DNA from: JBDTMC01 sp039934475
GTDB taxonomy: Bacteria; Acidobacteriota; Terriglobia; Bryobacterales; Bryobacteraceae
Length of the DNA: 38,637 nt
Direction of reading: 5' to 3'
NCBI GenBank assembly: GCA_039934475.1
Contig: JBDTMC010000011.1
Span: forward strand, 1-38,637
The position numbers and the translations under genes are program-made. This document shows positions 1-9,569 of the stretch, piece after piece. Below the pieces are notes generated by a model. It was given only the letters and a program-made list of their open reading frames with translations, had not been told where the DNA came from and did no database searches. How positions within the stretch are numbered: the stretch's first letter is position 1; each line of letters begins with the position of its first letter.

Positions 1-80
1 GGGAGGAAATTCGTGCCTGTACCAATTTTTCCGGCACACGGCGTTGCACCACGGGCTGCTATCTGAGAATCAATCGCCAT

Positions 81-122
81 AAAAAAAGTATGGCAGAAAC
101 GGTCCAAAAGCCGTCTCTGCCA
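81..122 (-). terminator. Rho-independent terminator of the first receptor gene
   Basis: Read on the minus strand, a 12-bp stem (91-102 pairing with 111-122, one G-T wobble) with an 8-nt loop is followed by TAC and a run of seven T (81-87). It lies 25 bp beyond the stop codon of the minus-strand receptor gene, so it very likely ends that transcript. Confidence 0.85.
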
Positions 123-146
123 CGATGCTCCCGTCTTCTTGCCTGC

Positions 147-3100
147 TTACCAGTCGAAGCGGGCGCCAAGTTGTACGGAGCGTCCCGGTAACGATCCCGT
201 GATCACCCCGAAGTTCGTATTCCCAAACTGCGTATTTGGCGCATACAGGTTCGTGTGGTTGGTGAAGTTATAGAACTCGGCGCGAATCTGAAGGCGCCGT
301 GACTCACCTCCCAACGGGAAGTTCTTCTGCAGTGTCGCGTCCAGGTTGCGCAGGTCTGGCGAGCGCAGGTTCGGCATCGTGCGCGGTACGGAGCCGAACG
401 TAAACGCCGCCGGTTGCACAAATGCCGCAGTGTTGAACCACTCGTCCAGCGTCGGATTGCTGACATGCGGATCGGCCACCTGATTGGGTCGCTGATTGCC
501 GCCGTAGGAGTTAGTATTGTTAGACGTCGTCGTCATCGCCAGAGGGAAGCCCGACTTCAGCGTCATTACACCCGATACCTGCCAGTTCCCGATGATCCCG
601 TTCACGATCTTGTTCGAAGGCGCGAGCTTCTTCTTCGTGCCTACCGGCAATTCGTAAATGAAGCTGCTCACGAAGCTCTTCGGAATATCGTTCGACATCA
701 GCGACTTTTCCAGCGACGTGTCGTACCAGTTGCGAACGCCCTGCGCGTTGCCGGCTGCCCACCCTTCATTGCCTTCCGGTGTTGCCAGATACTTTGAGGC
801 CGTAAATGTCACCAGGAACTGTAGCCCCTGTGAGAAACGGCGGTTCAGTGACAGGTTCAGGGCTTGGTAAGTGCTCATGCCAGAGGGCGGCTGTACGGCG
901 CTCACGCTGTCGAACTGCGGGTAAGGCCGCAACAACTGGCCGCGTGGTATCGTCGGTCCTGATAGCGGTCCAACGGCAATATGCCCATAGAACGGATTCG
1001 CCACAGGATCGTTCAGCGTGTTTCCAAGCGATAAGTACGTCGGATCGAGCGAATTCATTTCGAAGCCGGCGTACAGCAGCTTCACGCCGTGATTGCCCAC
1101 GTACGACGCTTCCAGCACCGTCTGCGGTAGCACTTCGTACTGCAGGCCGTAAGTCCACTGTTCTACGTACGGAGTTGGTCGCCCTCTCAGCACGGCATTG
1201 GTACTCTGGCCAACATTGGTCAATGCCCCGGCAGCCTTCCCCGCCGGCAACAGCAGTCCCTTCGGAAACGGATTGCGCAGCAGGTCGGTCGGTGTTATCC
1301 CGTCTACCGATCCCACATACGGGGTGCTCTGTGTGAACCCGTTCATCGACAGGCCTTCGTAGTCGCCAAACTCGATAGCCGGAGTGTAGAACAGTCCGAA
1401 GCCCGCTCGCATTACCAACTTGGTCATCGGATTGTAAGTGATTCCGATACGTGGCGCCCAGTTCGTGTGTTGTGAGTTATACACACCCCTCTGATTGCCG
1501 CCGCCCGTATACTCCAGTGCGCCGTTCAGGTTCATACCTACAGCGTCGCTAATAGGGTTCTTATTCAACGTCCAATACGACAACCGGTCGAATCGATCCG
1601 TCGGCGCCGTCTGGTAGTCGTACCGCAGGCCCAGATTCACGGTCAGGTTGCGTTTCAGTTTCCATTCGTCATTGGCGTACCAGCCAATGAGGCTCTTTTG
1701 ATACGAGGCCAGTGCGTTCAACGTGATCGCGCTGCTGTTGTTGCTACCGGTTCCAAGCAGGAATGAAGCCATCCCATTGCCGGTGTTCGGATCGCCTGCG
1801 GTCGCGCTAGGTCCTTGTGTCATGCCCGGCCCAAACGTGATATTCAGTTGCGATGAGTTCGCCGTATTCAGCCTCAGATCTACTGCCATGAAGCCGAATG
1901 AGAAGGAGTGGCTGCCTTTCACCTTACTCAGGTCGATGCTATATGTGCGCGCTTCGCGAGGCGTCGCGTTTAAGCCTCCGGAGCCCAGGCTATTGTAATT
2001 CGTAATGTTGAGACTCGGGAACGCGCCCGGACCCCCAAACGAATCCAGAACATTCGGCAAGCCCAGCGACGACGGATTGAACGGTACCCCTTGTGGCTTA
2101 CGCCCTTCCACCCAACGCCCGATTCCTGCGTTGGCGTTCAATACCAGCGTCGGTCCAATGGCGAATGAGTATCCTAACGCGCCGTCAAAACGGTTGTTCG
2201 GCGCCAGTGTGCCATTGCCGCCCGGGTTGTCTGAGCCAAAAAACTCCCCCGCCAGTTGCTTGAATTGCCGCTTCTGCGACCATCGTCCGAACAGCCGCTG
2301 GTTGTCGTTGATGTTGTGATCCGCGCGTACCGTGTATTGGTCGCTATCGGTTGGCAACCCCGCGGCGCCAACGAAATTGTTGGTTCCCGTGCCTGCGGTT
2401 CCCGGGCGGTTGGCCGCCGGATAGAACGCTAGCGCCTTCAGTGCCACTGGATCAAATAAGGTGCTTGGGATCTGGTTGCCCGCGAAGGGAGCACGTGTCG
2501 GCACCCCATTGATCGTTTGCACGGAGAAGGGATTGTATATCGCGTTCAGCGAACCGTCGGGGTTGAATGTCTTCGAAAAGTCACCTTGTCTCTGCGCGTC
2601 GGTCGGCACAGTGGTGATCAGCGTTGTTGGCGTCTGTTGCCGCAGTCCTTCATAGGCGCCGAACAGGAACGTCTTGTCGCGCTGCCGGTACAGTTTGGGG
2701 ATATACAGCGGCCCGCCGGCGGTGAAGCCGAACTGGTTGCGCTTGAAGTCCGTACGATCCAGGCCGTTCTTGTTGTTGAAGAAGTTGTTGGCGTCGAAGA
2801 TACTGTTGCGCGCGAATTCAAAACCGCTGCCATGGAAAGTACGGCTGCCGGACTTTGTGATTGCGTTGACCACGTTGCCCATGCTCCACCCATACTGCGG
2901 CGAGAAGGTATGTGTCTGAATGCGGAACTCTTGCAACTCGTCAACAGATGGGACAAAAATGATGCCCGCCCAGTCTCCGGCGCCGTTCCAGTGGCCGTCA
3001 AGCAGAAACGCCGTTGTGCCAAACCGGCCTCCGCCGAAGTTGAAGAACGCGATGTCCTGGTCCGCGTTGCCCTGTGACCCGGAGGGGTTCAACGCCTGCA

Positions 3101-3605
3101 CTTGCGCGCTATTGTTTACGCTGGAATCCAGCGACACAAGCCCAAATACGTTGCGTATATTCAACGGCAGGTCGATCACCTGTTTGCTGGTCACCTCTGA
3201 GCCCAAATTCACTGACCCTGTGCTTAGCATCGGTGAGCTTGCCTCCACCTGCACCGTCTGTGTTACCGTTCCTAGCGCGAGGGAGAGGTCGATTGTCGTA
3301 GCCTGCCCCACCGTCAGTAGAACTCCCGATAGCACCGCTGCGCTGAATCCTTCCTTTTCGATTTTGATCTGGTACGTTCCAGGCGGCACTAGCGTGAATG
3401 TATAGGCGCCTGTGTCGGAAGTCGTGGCAACACGAGTGAAACCCGTTTGGTCATTTGATAAAGTAACTTTGGCCCCCGGAACGGCTGACTTATTGGGGTC
3501 GGTAACAGTTCCATTTACCCTGCTGCTAGCCGATTCTCCCTGCCCCCAAGCGGATGTGGCAAACAGCGTGGCCAAAATGGCAAAGATCGCACAATTCCTC
3601 AACAT
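147..3605 (-). CDS. TonB-dependent receptor, Oar-like, with carboxypeptidase-regulatory-like N-terminal domain
   Basis: Predicted outer-membrane receptor of about 1152 aa. The start at 3605 is preferred because AAAGGAGG lies just upstream; an ATG 25 codons earlier gives an implausible leader. The N-terminus is a signal peptide (MLRNCAIFAILATLFATSAWG). Residues ~30-120 are an Ig-like CarboxypepD_reg domain (VNGTVTDPNKSAVPGAKV), followed by a plug and a long beta-barrel ending in the aromatic LGARFDW typical of outer-membrane proteins. This size and order are characteristic of the greatly expanded receptor family of Acidobacteria. A close paralogue lies at 6160-9552 on the other strand, with a sigma/anti-sigma pair between them. 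Substrate is unknown; no SusD-like partner is present. A strong terminator follows the gene. Confidence 0.9.
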   Translation of the reverse strand: MLRNCAIFAILATLFATSAWGQGESASSRVNGTVTDPNKSAVPGAKVTLSNDQTGFTRVATTSDTGAYTFTLVPPGTYQIKIEKEGFSAAVLSGVLLTVGQATTIDLSLALGTVTQTVQVEASSPMLSTGSVNLGSEVTSKQVIDLPLNIRNVFGLVSLDSSVNNSAQVQALNPSGSQGNADQDIAFFNFGGGRFGTTAFLLDGHWNGAGDWAGIIFVPSVDELQEFRIQTHTFSPQYGWSMGNVVNAITKSGSRTFHGSGFEFARNSIFDANNFFNNKNGLDRTDFKRNQFGFTAGGPLYIPKLYRQRDKTFLFGAYEGLRQQTPTTLITTVPTDAQRQGDFSKTFNPDGSLNAIYNPFSVQTINGVPTRAPFAGNQIPSTLFDPVALKALAFYPAANRPGTAGTGTNNFVGAAGLPTDSDQYTVRADHNINDNQRLFGRWSQKRQFKQLAGEFFGSDNPGGNGTLAPNNRFDGALGYSFAIGPTLVLNANAGIGRWVEGRKPQGVPFNPSSLGLPNVLDSFGGPGAFPSLNITNYNSLGSGGLNATPREARTYSIDLSKVKGSHSFSFGFMAVDLRLNTANSSQLNITFGPGMTQGPSATAGDPNTGNGMASFLLGTGSNNSSAITLNALASYQKSLIGWYANDEWKLKRNLTVNLGLRYDYQTAPTDRFDRLSYWTLNKNPISDAVGMNLNGALEYTGGGNQRGVYNSQHTNWAPRIGITYNPMTKLVMRAGFGLFYTPAIEFGDYEGLSMNGFTQSTPYVGSVDGITPTDLLRNPFPKGLLLPAGKAAGALTNVGQSTNAVLRGRPTPYVEQWTYGLQYEVLPQTVLEASYVGNHGVKLLYAGFEMNSLDPTYLSLGNTLNDPVANPFYGHIAVGPLSGPTIPRGQLLRPYPQFDSVSAVQPPSGMSTYQALNLSLNRRFSQGLQFLVTFTASKYLATPEGNEGWAAGNAQGVRNWYDTSLEKSLMSNDIPKSFVSSFIYELPVGTKKKLAPSNKIVNGIIGNWQVSGVMTLKSGFPLAMTTTSNNTNSYGGNQRPNQVADPHVSNPTLDEWFNTAAFVQPAAFTFGSVPRTMPNLRSPDLRNLDATLQKNFPLGGESRRLQIRAEFYNFTNHTNLYAPNTQFGNTNFGVITGSLPGRSVQLGARFDW

Positions 3606-3787
3606 GGATCCCCCTCCTTTACGAGACGGCCCGCCGGAACATACACGGATCCGGCGTTCGCAAACCCAAGCAATCGTCAACTAAGACACAGCGCCTGGTC
3701 CGTTTTGCGGGGGCACCGCAAAGATTTATTCACATACCCCCTAAAATTCCACCGCAAGATGGTCTTATACTCTGTGGAGGACGACGA

Positions 3788-4420
3788 ATGGCCCCCAAGC
3801 CGCTGCTGGCCCCGTGGGGACCTCTATCTGCCAGGGACGAATTGTTGAGAGGATCGGGAAACCATTCCGCGCCCGCGCACGCGTTGCGAATCACTCCGCG
3901 CGACGCTCGGAACGAAGCCCCGCCGTCCGCCGTCGCAATTCGTGTCAGCGCTTGTTTCGAGGAACTCCGTGGTCCCGTCTGCGGCTATCTCGCCACGTTC
4001 TGCCGCCGGCCCGAAGAAGCTGAAGAACTTATGCAGGAGTCCTTCTTACGCCTCTTCGCGCATCTCGCTGCTGGTAACGATTTGGAAGACGAGAAAGCCT
4101 GGCTCTTCCGCGTTTCGCACAACCTCGCCATCAACCATCTGAAGAGACGCGGCTCGCCGCCCCCACCGGACGACTACACGGAACCTGCCGCAACGGAGCC
4201 TAGCCCGGAAACACGCATGCTGGAAAAAGAGCGCTCCCTTGGCCTCCGCGCCGCCATCCACAACCTCACAGACCACCAGCGCCGAGTCCTCTACCTCCGC
4301 GCCGAAGGACTCCGCTATCGCGAGATCGCGGAGACCCTCGAGATTAGCGTCTCCAGTGTCGTCGATACCATCGCCCGGGCCGTCGAACGGCTGAGAAAGA
4401 CCTCCGATGGCTCATACTGA
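3788..4420 (+). CDS. RNA polymerase sigma-70 family (ECF-like) sigma factor
   Basis: About 210 aa. The ATG at 3788 is chosen because TGGAGG lies 6-12 bp upstream. After a ~55-residue N-terminal extension, sigma region 2 is visible (ELRGPVCGYLATFC, then EEAEELMQESFLRLF and WLFRVSHNLAINHLKRR). Region 4 follows with a helix-turn-helix (LTDHQRRVLYLRAEGLRYRE, then IAETLEISVSSVVDTIARAV). There is no region 1.1 or 3, so it is an ECF-type factor. Its last 14 bases overlap the anti-sigma gene, so the two are translationally coupled. A TATACT box at 3766-3771 is a possible -10 element without a convincing -35. By position it probably controls one or both flanking TonB receptors. Confidence 0.88.
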   Translation: MAPKPLLAPWGPLSARDELLRGSGNHSAPAHALRITPRDARNEAPPSAVAIRVSACFEELRGPVCGYLATFCRRPEEAEELMQESFLRLFAHLAAGNDLEDEKAWLFRVSHNLAINHLKRRGSPPPPDDYTEPAATEPSPETRMLEKERSLGLRAAIHNLTDHQRRVLYLRAEGLRYREIAETLEISVSSVVDTIARAVERLRKTSDGSY

Positions 4421-6104
4421 TTGGCATCCCGATCAGGCGATGCTCCTGCAAGCCATTGATGGCGAACTCGCGCCTCATGCCGCGAAGAGCATGAACGATC
4501 ACCTTCTCGGCTGTGCGCTGTGCCGCCAGGAATCCGCAAGCCTGCAGCAAACTCTCCACCGCGCATCCCATCTCCTTCACGATGCGAGCCAGCAGCAGTT
4601 GCCGCCTTTCGCGCCCAGTCGCCGTGAATTCCGCGAACGCTTGTCGGTACTGGATCGTCAAAGCGCGAGCCCTGCCTGGTGGCGTCGCCGCACTATGTGG
4701 CGGGCCTCTGCACTCGTGGCTGCCTCAGCCGCCGCGGTCGCCCTCATCCTCTTCTTCTATCCCGAGCGAACCCTACACACCGTTTCCGCGCGCGACGTGC
4801 TGGAGCGTGCCTCCACCGTCAGTTCCCTTGAGGCCTCGCAGGTCGCGCCACCCGCAGTACGCCAGAAATTCCGCATTCGCGTCGGCGCACAGGAAATGAC
4901 ACGAACCATCTATCGCGACCGCCGCGGCCACAAGCAGTGGGATCTATGGAACGGTGCTCGTCTGCCGGCCAGCACGGCGCCTGCCGCTGCGGAGCAGCTT
5001 CGCCTTCGCCTCGCCAATTCCCCAATCGATTGGAACGATCCGCTCTCCGCCGATAGCTTCACCCGCTGGTATCTGCGCCACGCCGACAAGCAGCGCGACA
5101 TCGTCACCGCGGAAACGGACCTCGTATCCGTGCAAGCCACAGCCGTCTCCGGCCCAGTCGTCCATGCCACTCTCCGTCTCCGTGCATCCGACTACCATCC
5201 CATCAGCGAGTCCTTATCCTTTGATGACCGCCAGAGCGTCGAAATCTCCGAAGTGGAGTTCGAGGAGTTGCATGACGAACGTGCTCTGGCGCAGTTTTCG
5301 GCGCCTCTGTTACCGCAATCACCTCTTGAGAACAAAAGCGATTCCATCGACACAGAACTACAGGCTCGCTCCATCCTCCACGACATCGGCGCGGACCTAG
5401 GCGGAGAGATCCAGGTTCGACACACCGCCGGCCACACGGTGGAAATCAGTGGCTTCGCCGGTACCGCACGTCAAAAGACCCAATTGCAGGCAGCGCTCGC
5501 TCACATACCCGGCATCGTCACAAGTCTCACCACGCTTGACGACGTTTCTACTCACGAATCTCGCACGCCGGGCACTACCAAACCGGCGGGCAGCGCCACT
5601 CTGTCCTTGGGTGACGCGCTCGCTGATCGCATGCCCGATTCCATTGATCGCGAGGCGTTCGCGTCCAAGGCGCTCGATCTCTCACAGATCCTCCTCAGCC
5701 ACGCTTTTGCCTTGAACCGCCTCAGTCAGCGATATACACCCGAAGAAGAGTTCCACCTGTCGGACGCCGGCCGCGCCTCCCTCCGCCGGATAGCGGCTGA
5801 CCATGCTGACGCCCTCACTCGCACCGCGCGCATCTTACTCCAGCACATCGGCACGGGATTGGGAACGCCCGACATGTCCACGCTCTCTGTCGCCATAGCC
5901 GGCCCGTGGCAGAACCGGAGCGCGGCATTGGTCACCGCAGCCCAACAGTTAGATTCCGGCTTGACCGCCTTCTTCTCCCAACAAAGTGATTCGGCAACCA
6001 TCGCACAACACAAGTCTGCCATCCCTCCCGAGATAGCCGACCTCCTCACCATGGCCGTCGAACTGCAGAAAGAACTCGCGCCGCTTGGTGCGCCTGCTCA
6101 ATAG
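4407..6104 (+). CDS. Membrane anti-sigma factor with zinc-finger N-terminus
   Basis: 565 aa. The N-terminus carries the HxxxCxxC zinc motif of ZAS anti-sigma domains (H32, C36, C39 in DHLLGCALC), which binds and holds the cognate sigma factor. One transmembrane helix lies at about residues 95-117 (ASALVAASAAAVALILFFYP), so the zinc domain is cytoplasmic and the ~440-residue remainder is periplasmic. The periplasmic part is not a family I can name; a stretch near residue 335 (GEIQVRHTAGHTVEISGFAG) resembles a BON-like module, which is only suggestive. The gene overlaps the sigma gene by 14 bp and precedes a TonB receptor by 55 bp. This suggests a cell-surface signalling loop, although the receptor lacks an obvious FecA-type signalling domain. 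Confidence 0.8.
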   Translation: MAHTDWHPDQAMLLQAIDGELAPHAAKSMNDHLLGCALCRQESASLQQTLHRASHLLHDASQQQLPPFAPSRREFRERLSVLDRQSASPAWWRRRTMWRASALVAASAAAVALILFFYPERTLHTVSARDVLERASTVSSLEASQVAPPAVRQKFRIRVGAQEMTRTIYRDRRGHKQWDLWNGARLPASTAPAAAEQLRLRLANSPIDWNDPLSADSFTRWYLRHADKQRDIVTAETDLVSVQATAVSGPVVHATLRLRASDYHPISESLSFDDRQSVEISEVEFEELHDERALAQFSAPLLPQSPLENKSDSIDTELQARSILHDIGADLGGEIQVRHTAGHTVEISGFAGTARQKTQLQAALAHIPGIVTSLTTLDDVSTHESRTPGTTKPAGSATLSLGDALADRMPDSIDREAFASKALDLSQILLSHAFALNRLSQRYTPEEEFHLSDAGRASLRRIAADHADALTRTARILLQHIGTGLGTPDMSTLSVAIAGPWQNRSAALVTAAQQLDSGLTAFFSQQSDSATIAQHKSAIPPEIADLLTMAVELQKELAPLGAPAQ

Positions 6105-6159
6105 ACACTTGCATTCCGCTTTTCGGTGATATTATCGGGGGCAGATCCGGGGTTTGGCC

Positions 6160-9100
6160 ATGATTCGCCTCTTCTTGCTTCTCGCCCTTTGCGCGCATTT
6201 GTGTGCACAAGGCGATGGCATTAAAGCGAGCCTCACCGGAACGATTCTCGATGCCGCCGGTGCTGTCGTTCCCGACGCGCTCGTCATCCTCTCCAGTCGA
6301 GAAGCGGGCATAGTTCGCAGGTTCACCTCGGATGAGGGCGGGCGCTACGCCTTTCCTCTAATTCCCCCCGGCGACTACCAACTCCGTGTGCAAAAACTGG
6401 GGTTCAAGGTCTGTTTGATTCCCGACATCTCTCTCGAGATCGGCCAAGTGGTGACGGTCGATCCCCAACTCACCATCGGCCTCGTCACCCAGTCCATCGT
6501 CGTTGAGGAACCGCTCCTCAATCGCGCCGACCCCAGCCTCGGTTCCCGCGTAGGCGCCGCCCAGCTCAAGGAATTGCCGCTCAATATTCGCAATGCCTTT
6601 GGTCTCGTAGCTCTGGATTCCAGCGTCAATAATGCCGTGCTATTTCAGGCGCTAAACGCCACCGGAGTCCAAGGGAATGCCGATCAGGACATCGCCTTTT
6701 TCAATTTCGGAGGAGGCCGTTTCGGAACCACAGCCTTCCTATTGGATGGCCATTGGAATGGAGCGGGCGATTGGGCCGGCATCATCTTCGTACCCTCGGT
6801 GGACGAGTTACAGGAGTTTCGCGTTCAAACTCACACCTTCTCGCCGCAATACGGTTGGAGCATGGGCAACGTCGTCAATGCGATTACTAAATCCGGTAGT
6901 AGCAGCTTCCACGGTAGCGCTTTCGAATTCGCCCGCAACAGTGTCTTCGATGCCAATAACTTCTTTAACAACAGGAACGGCCTCGCCCGCCCGGATTTCC
7001 ACCGTAACCAGTTCGGACTCACCGCCGGAGGCCCGCTCTATCTCCCCAAGCTCTATCGCCAGCGTCACAAAACATTTCTCTTCGGCGCCTACGAAGGCCT
7101 CCGACAGCAGACACCCACCACGCTCGTCACCAGCGTCCCCACCGCGGCCCAGAGGCGTGGCGACTTCTCTCAGACGCCCGCTACCATCTACAACCCCTTC
7201 GCCACCCGAATCGTGGACGGAATCCCCACCCGTCTACCTTTTGCGGGGAATAAGATCCCTGGCGCTCTCCTCGATCCGGTAGCCCTCGCCACTCTCGCCT
7301 ACTATCCATTAGCAAATCGCCCAGGCAACACACTTACTGGAGCGAATAACTTCGTCGGTGCCGCCGCTCTACCCACCGACAGCGATCAGTACACCCTTCG
7401 TACCGACCACAACATAAATGCCGACCAGCGCCTCTTTGCTCGCTGGTCGCAAAAGCGGCAATTTAAGCAGCTCGCCGGAGAGTTCCTGGGCGCTGACAAT
7501 CCCGGAGGCAATTCCACCATCGCCCCCAACAACCGCATGGATGGTGCGTTTGGATACTCCATTGCCGTCAGCCCCAGCTTCGTCGTTAGCGCCAACATCG
7601 GCTTCGGCCGCTGGGTGGAAGCGCGAAAGCCTCAGGGTGTTCCCTTCACACCCTCGTCTCTCGGATTGCCCTCCACGCTCGATTCCTTCTCCGGTCCCAG
7701 TGCCTTTCCCGGTCTCACTATAGTCGGTTACAACAGTCTCGGTTCGGGTGTCCTTAATGCCACTCCCCGCGAAGCCCGCACCCTCAGCCTCGATACCAAC
7801 TATGTTCATGGCTCCCATCTGCTCTCATTTGGAATGATGGCCGTGGATTTGCGGCTCAACACCGCCAACTCCTCACAACTGGCTCTCACCTTCAGTCCCG
7901 GCTTCACTCAAGGTCCCACCGCCACTTCTGCCGACCCTCGCACCGGTTCGTCCATGGCCTCGTTCCTCCTCGGAACCGCTGACAATAACGAGCAGGCCAT
8001 CACGTGGAACGCCAGCGCCGCCTATCGCAAAACGCTCCTCGGTACTTACTTCAACGACGATTGGAAATTGCGCGGCAACCTTACCGTCAACCTCGGACTT
8101 CGCTACGATTACCAGACCGCCCCCACCGATCGATTCGATCGCCTCTCCTATTGGACGCTGCAACCGAACCCCAGCGGAGCGTTGCTCGGTCGCCCCCTCG
8201 ACGGAGCCGTGGATTTCACCGGCGGTACGAACCCTCGTGGCGTGTACAATGCGCAGAAGACCAACCTCGCTCCACGCGTTGGAATCAGTTACTCTCTGTC
8301 GGGGAAGCTCGTCATGCGGGCCGGCTTCGGCATGTTCTACACGCCCGCCATCGAGTTCGGCGATTACCAGGGGCTCTCTCTCAATGGCTTCACCCAAAGC
8401 ACGCCCTATGTCGGCTCCGTTGATGGCGTAACGCCGAAAGACCTGCTGCGCAATCCTTTTCCGAACGGCTTATTACTGCCACCCGGCAAAGCTCTCGGTG
8501 CGCTCACCAACGTTGGGGGCAACGTGAACGCAGTGGAACGCGCCCGTCCCACACCCTATGTCGAGCAGTGGACTTACGGCTGGCGCTACGAGGTCTCCGC
8601 GCGCACCGTAGTAGAGCTGAACTACCTCGGCAATCACGGAGTGAAACTCCCCTTTGCCGGATTCCAACGCAATCAACTGTCCCCTGAATTTCTCTCGCTC
8701 GGAGAGCGTCTGCTCGATCCCACGCCCAACCCGTTCTTCGGAGCCATCGCCACCGGACCGCTCTCCGGACCCACCATTCCCCTCGGCCAACTCCTCCGTC
8801 CGTACCCCCAGTTTCTCAGCGTAACCGGTGTTCAGCCGCCCGCCGGTATGAGCACTTATCACGCCCTCAGTCTCTCCGTAAATCGCCGCTTCTATAGGGG
8901 GCTTCAGTACCTCGTCTCCTTCACGGCATCGAAGTACCTCACGAATACCGAGGGTTATGAGAACTGGGCCACCGGAAGCGCTGCCGTCGTCCGTAATTGG
9001 TACGACACTTCTTTGGAGAAGTCACTCATGTCCGACGACGTGCCGCGCAGCCTCGTCGGCAGTTTCATCTACGAGATTCCGGCCACGAAGGGCAAACGTG

Positions 9101-9552
9101 CCCTCGTGGGAGGCTGGCAATTAGCCGGCATCGCAACGCTAAAATCCGGCTTCCCCCTCGCCATCACCACCGTCTCCAACAACACGAACTCCTTCGGAGG
9201 CGGCCAGCGTCCGAACTTGGTAGGCGATCCGCACGTCAGCCAACCCAGTGCCGATGCGTGGTTCAATACCGCGGCATTCGCCCAGCCGCCGCCCTTCACC
9301 TTTGGCAGCGTCGGACGCACCATGCCCGACCTCCGCGCGCCCGGCATCTTCAACCTCGACCTCACCCTGCAGCGCAATCTATTGCAGACCGCCGAAGGCC
9401 GCCGCCTTCAACTCCGAGCCGAGTTCTACAACCTCGCCAACCGCACCAACTTCTACGCCCCAAACACCCAGCTAGGCGATCCCAATTTTGGAGTAATCAA
9501 CAACGCCATGGCGGCCCGCTCCATCCAACTAGGAGTGAAGTTTTACTGGTAA
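6160..9552 (+). CDS. TonB-dependent receptor, paralogue of the receptor at 147-3605
   Basis: About 1130 aa. ATG 6160 gives a clean signal peptide (MIRLFLLLALCAHLCAQG); a TTG two codons earlier is an alternative. A CarboxypepD_reg domain (ASLTGTILDAAGAVVPDALV) precedes a plug/barrel that ends in IQLGVKFYW. Long stretches are shared with the other receptor, for example the segment around NADQDIAFFNFGGGRFGTTA and YAPNTQLGDPNFGV, so the two arose by duplication and now lie in opposite orientation. It sits just downstream of the anti-sigma gene and probably belongs to the same regulatory unit. Ligand unknown. Confidence 0.9.
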   Translation: MIRLFLLLALCAHLCAQGDGIKASLTGTILDAAGAVVPDALVILSSREAGIVRRFTSDEGGRYAFPLIPPGDYQLRVQKLGFKVCLIPDISLEIGQVVTVDPQLTIGLVTQSIVVEEPLLNRADPSLGSRVGAAQLKELPLNIRNAFGLVALDSSVNNAVLFQALNATGVQGNADQDIAFFNFGGGRFGTTAFLLDGHWNGAGDWAGIIFVPSVDELQEFRVQTHTFSPQYGWSMGNVVNAITKSGSSSFHGSAFEFARNSVFDANNFFNNRNGLARPDFHRNQFGLTAGGPLYLPKLYRQRHKTFLFGAYEGLRQQTPTTLVTSVPTAAQRRGDFSQTPATIYNPFATRIVDGIPTRLPFAGNKIPGALLDPVALATLAYYPLANRPGNTLTGANNFVGAAALPTDSDQYTLRTDHNINADQRLFARWSQKRQFKQLAGEFLGADNPGGNSTIAPNNRMDGAFGYSIAVSPSFVVSANIGFGRWVEARKPQGVPFTPSSLGLPSTLDSFSGPSAFPGLTIVGYNSLGSGVLNATPREARTLSLDTNYVHGSHLLSFGMMAVDLRLNTANSSQLALTFSPGFTQGPTATSADPRTGSSMASFLLGTADNNEQAITWNASAAYRKTLLGTYFNDDWKLRGNLTVNLGLRYDYQTAPTDRFDRLSYWTLQPNPSGALLGRPLDGAVDFTGGTNPRGVYNAQKTNLAPRVGISYSLSGKLVMRAGFGMFYTPAIEFGDYQGLSLNGFTQSTPYVGSVDGVTPKDLLRNPFPNGLLLPPGKALGALTNVGGNVNAVERARPTPYVEQWTYGWRYEVSARTVVELNYLGNHGVKLPFAGFQRNQLSPEFLSLGERLLDPTPNPFFGAIATGPLSGPTIPLGQLLRPYPQFLSVTGVQPPAGMSTYHALSLSVNRRFYRGLQYLVSFTASKYLTNTEGYENWATGSAAVVRNWYDTSLEKSLMSDDVPRSLVGSFIYEIPATKGKRALVGGWQLAGIATLKSGFPLAITTVSNNTNSFGGGQRPNLVGDPHVSQPSADAWFNTAAFAQPPPFTFGSVGRTMPDLRAPGIFNLDLTLQRNLLQTAEGRRLQLRAEFYNLANRTNFYAPNTQLGDPNFGVINNAMAARSIQLGVKFYW

Positions 9553-9569
9553 GCACCGCCCCTTACCAG

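Noticed and set aside
147..3605. SusC-type glycan importer
   Set aside because: No SusD homologue nearby and the N-terminal domain with long barrel fits the acidobacterial Oar-like family.
3554..3787. Longer N-terminus for the sigma factor
   Set aside because: The upstream in-frame extension overlaps the divergent receptor's start and promoter region and lacks a ribosome binding site. ATG 3788 has one.
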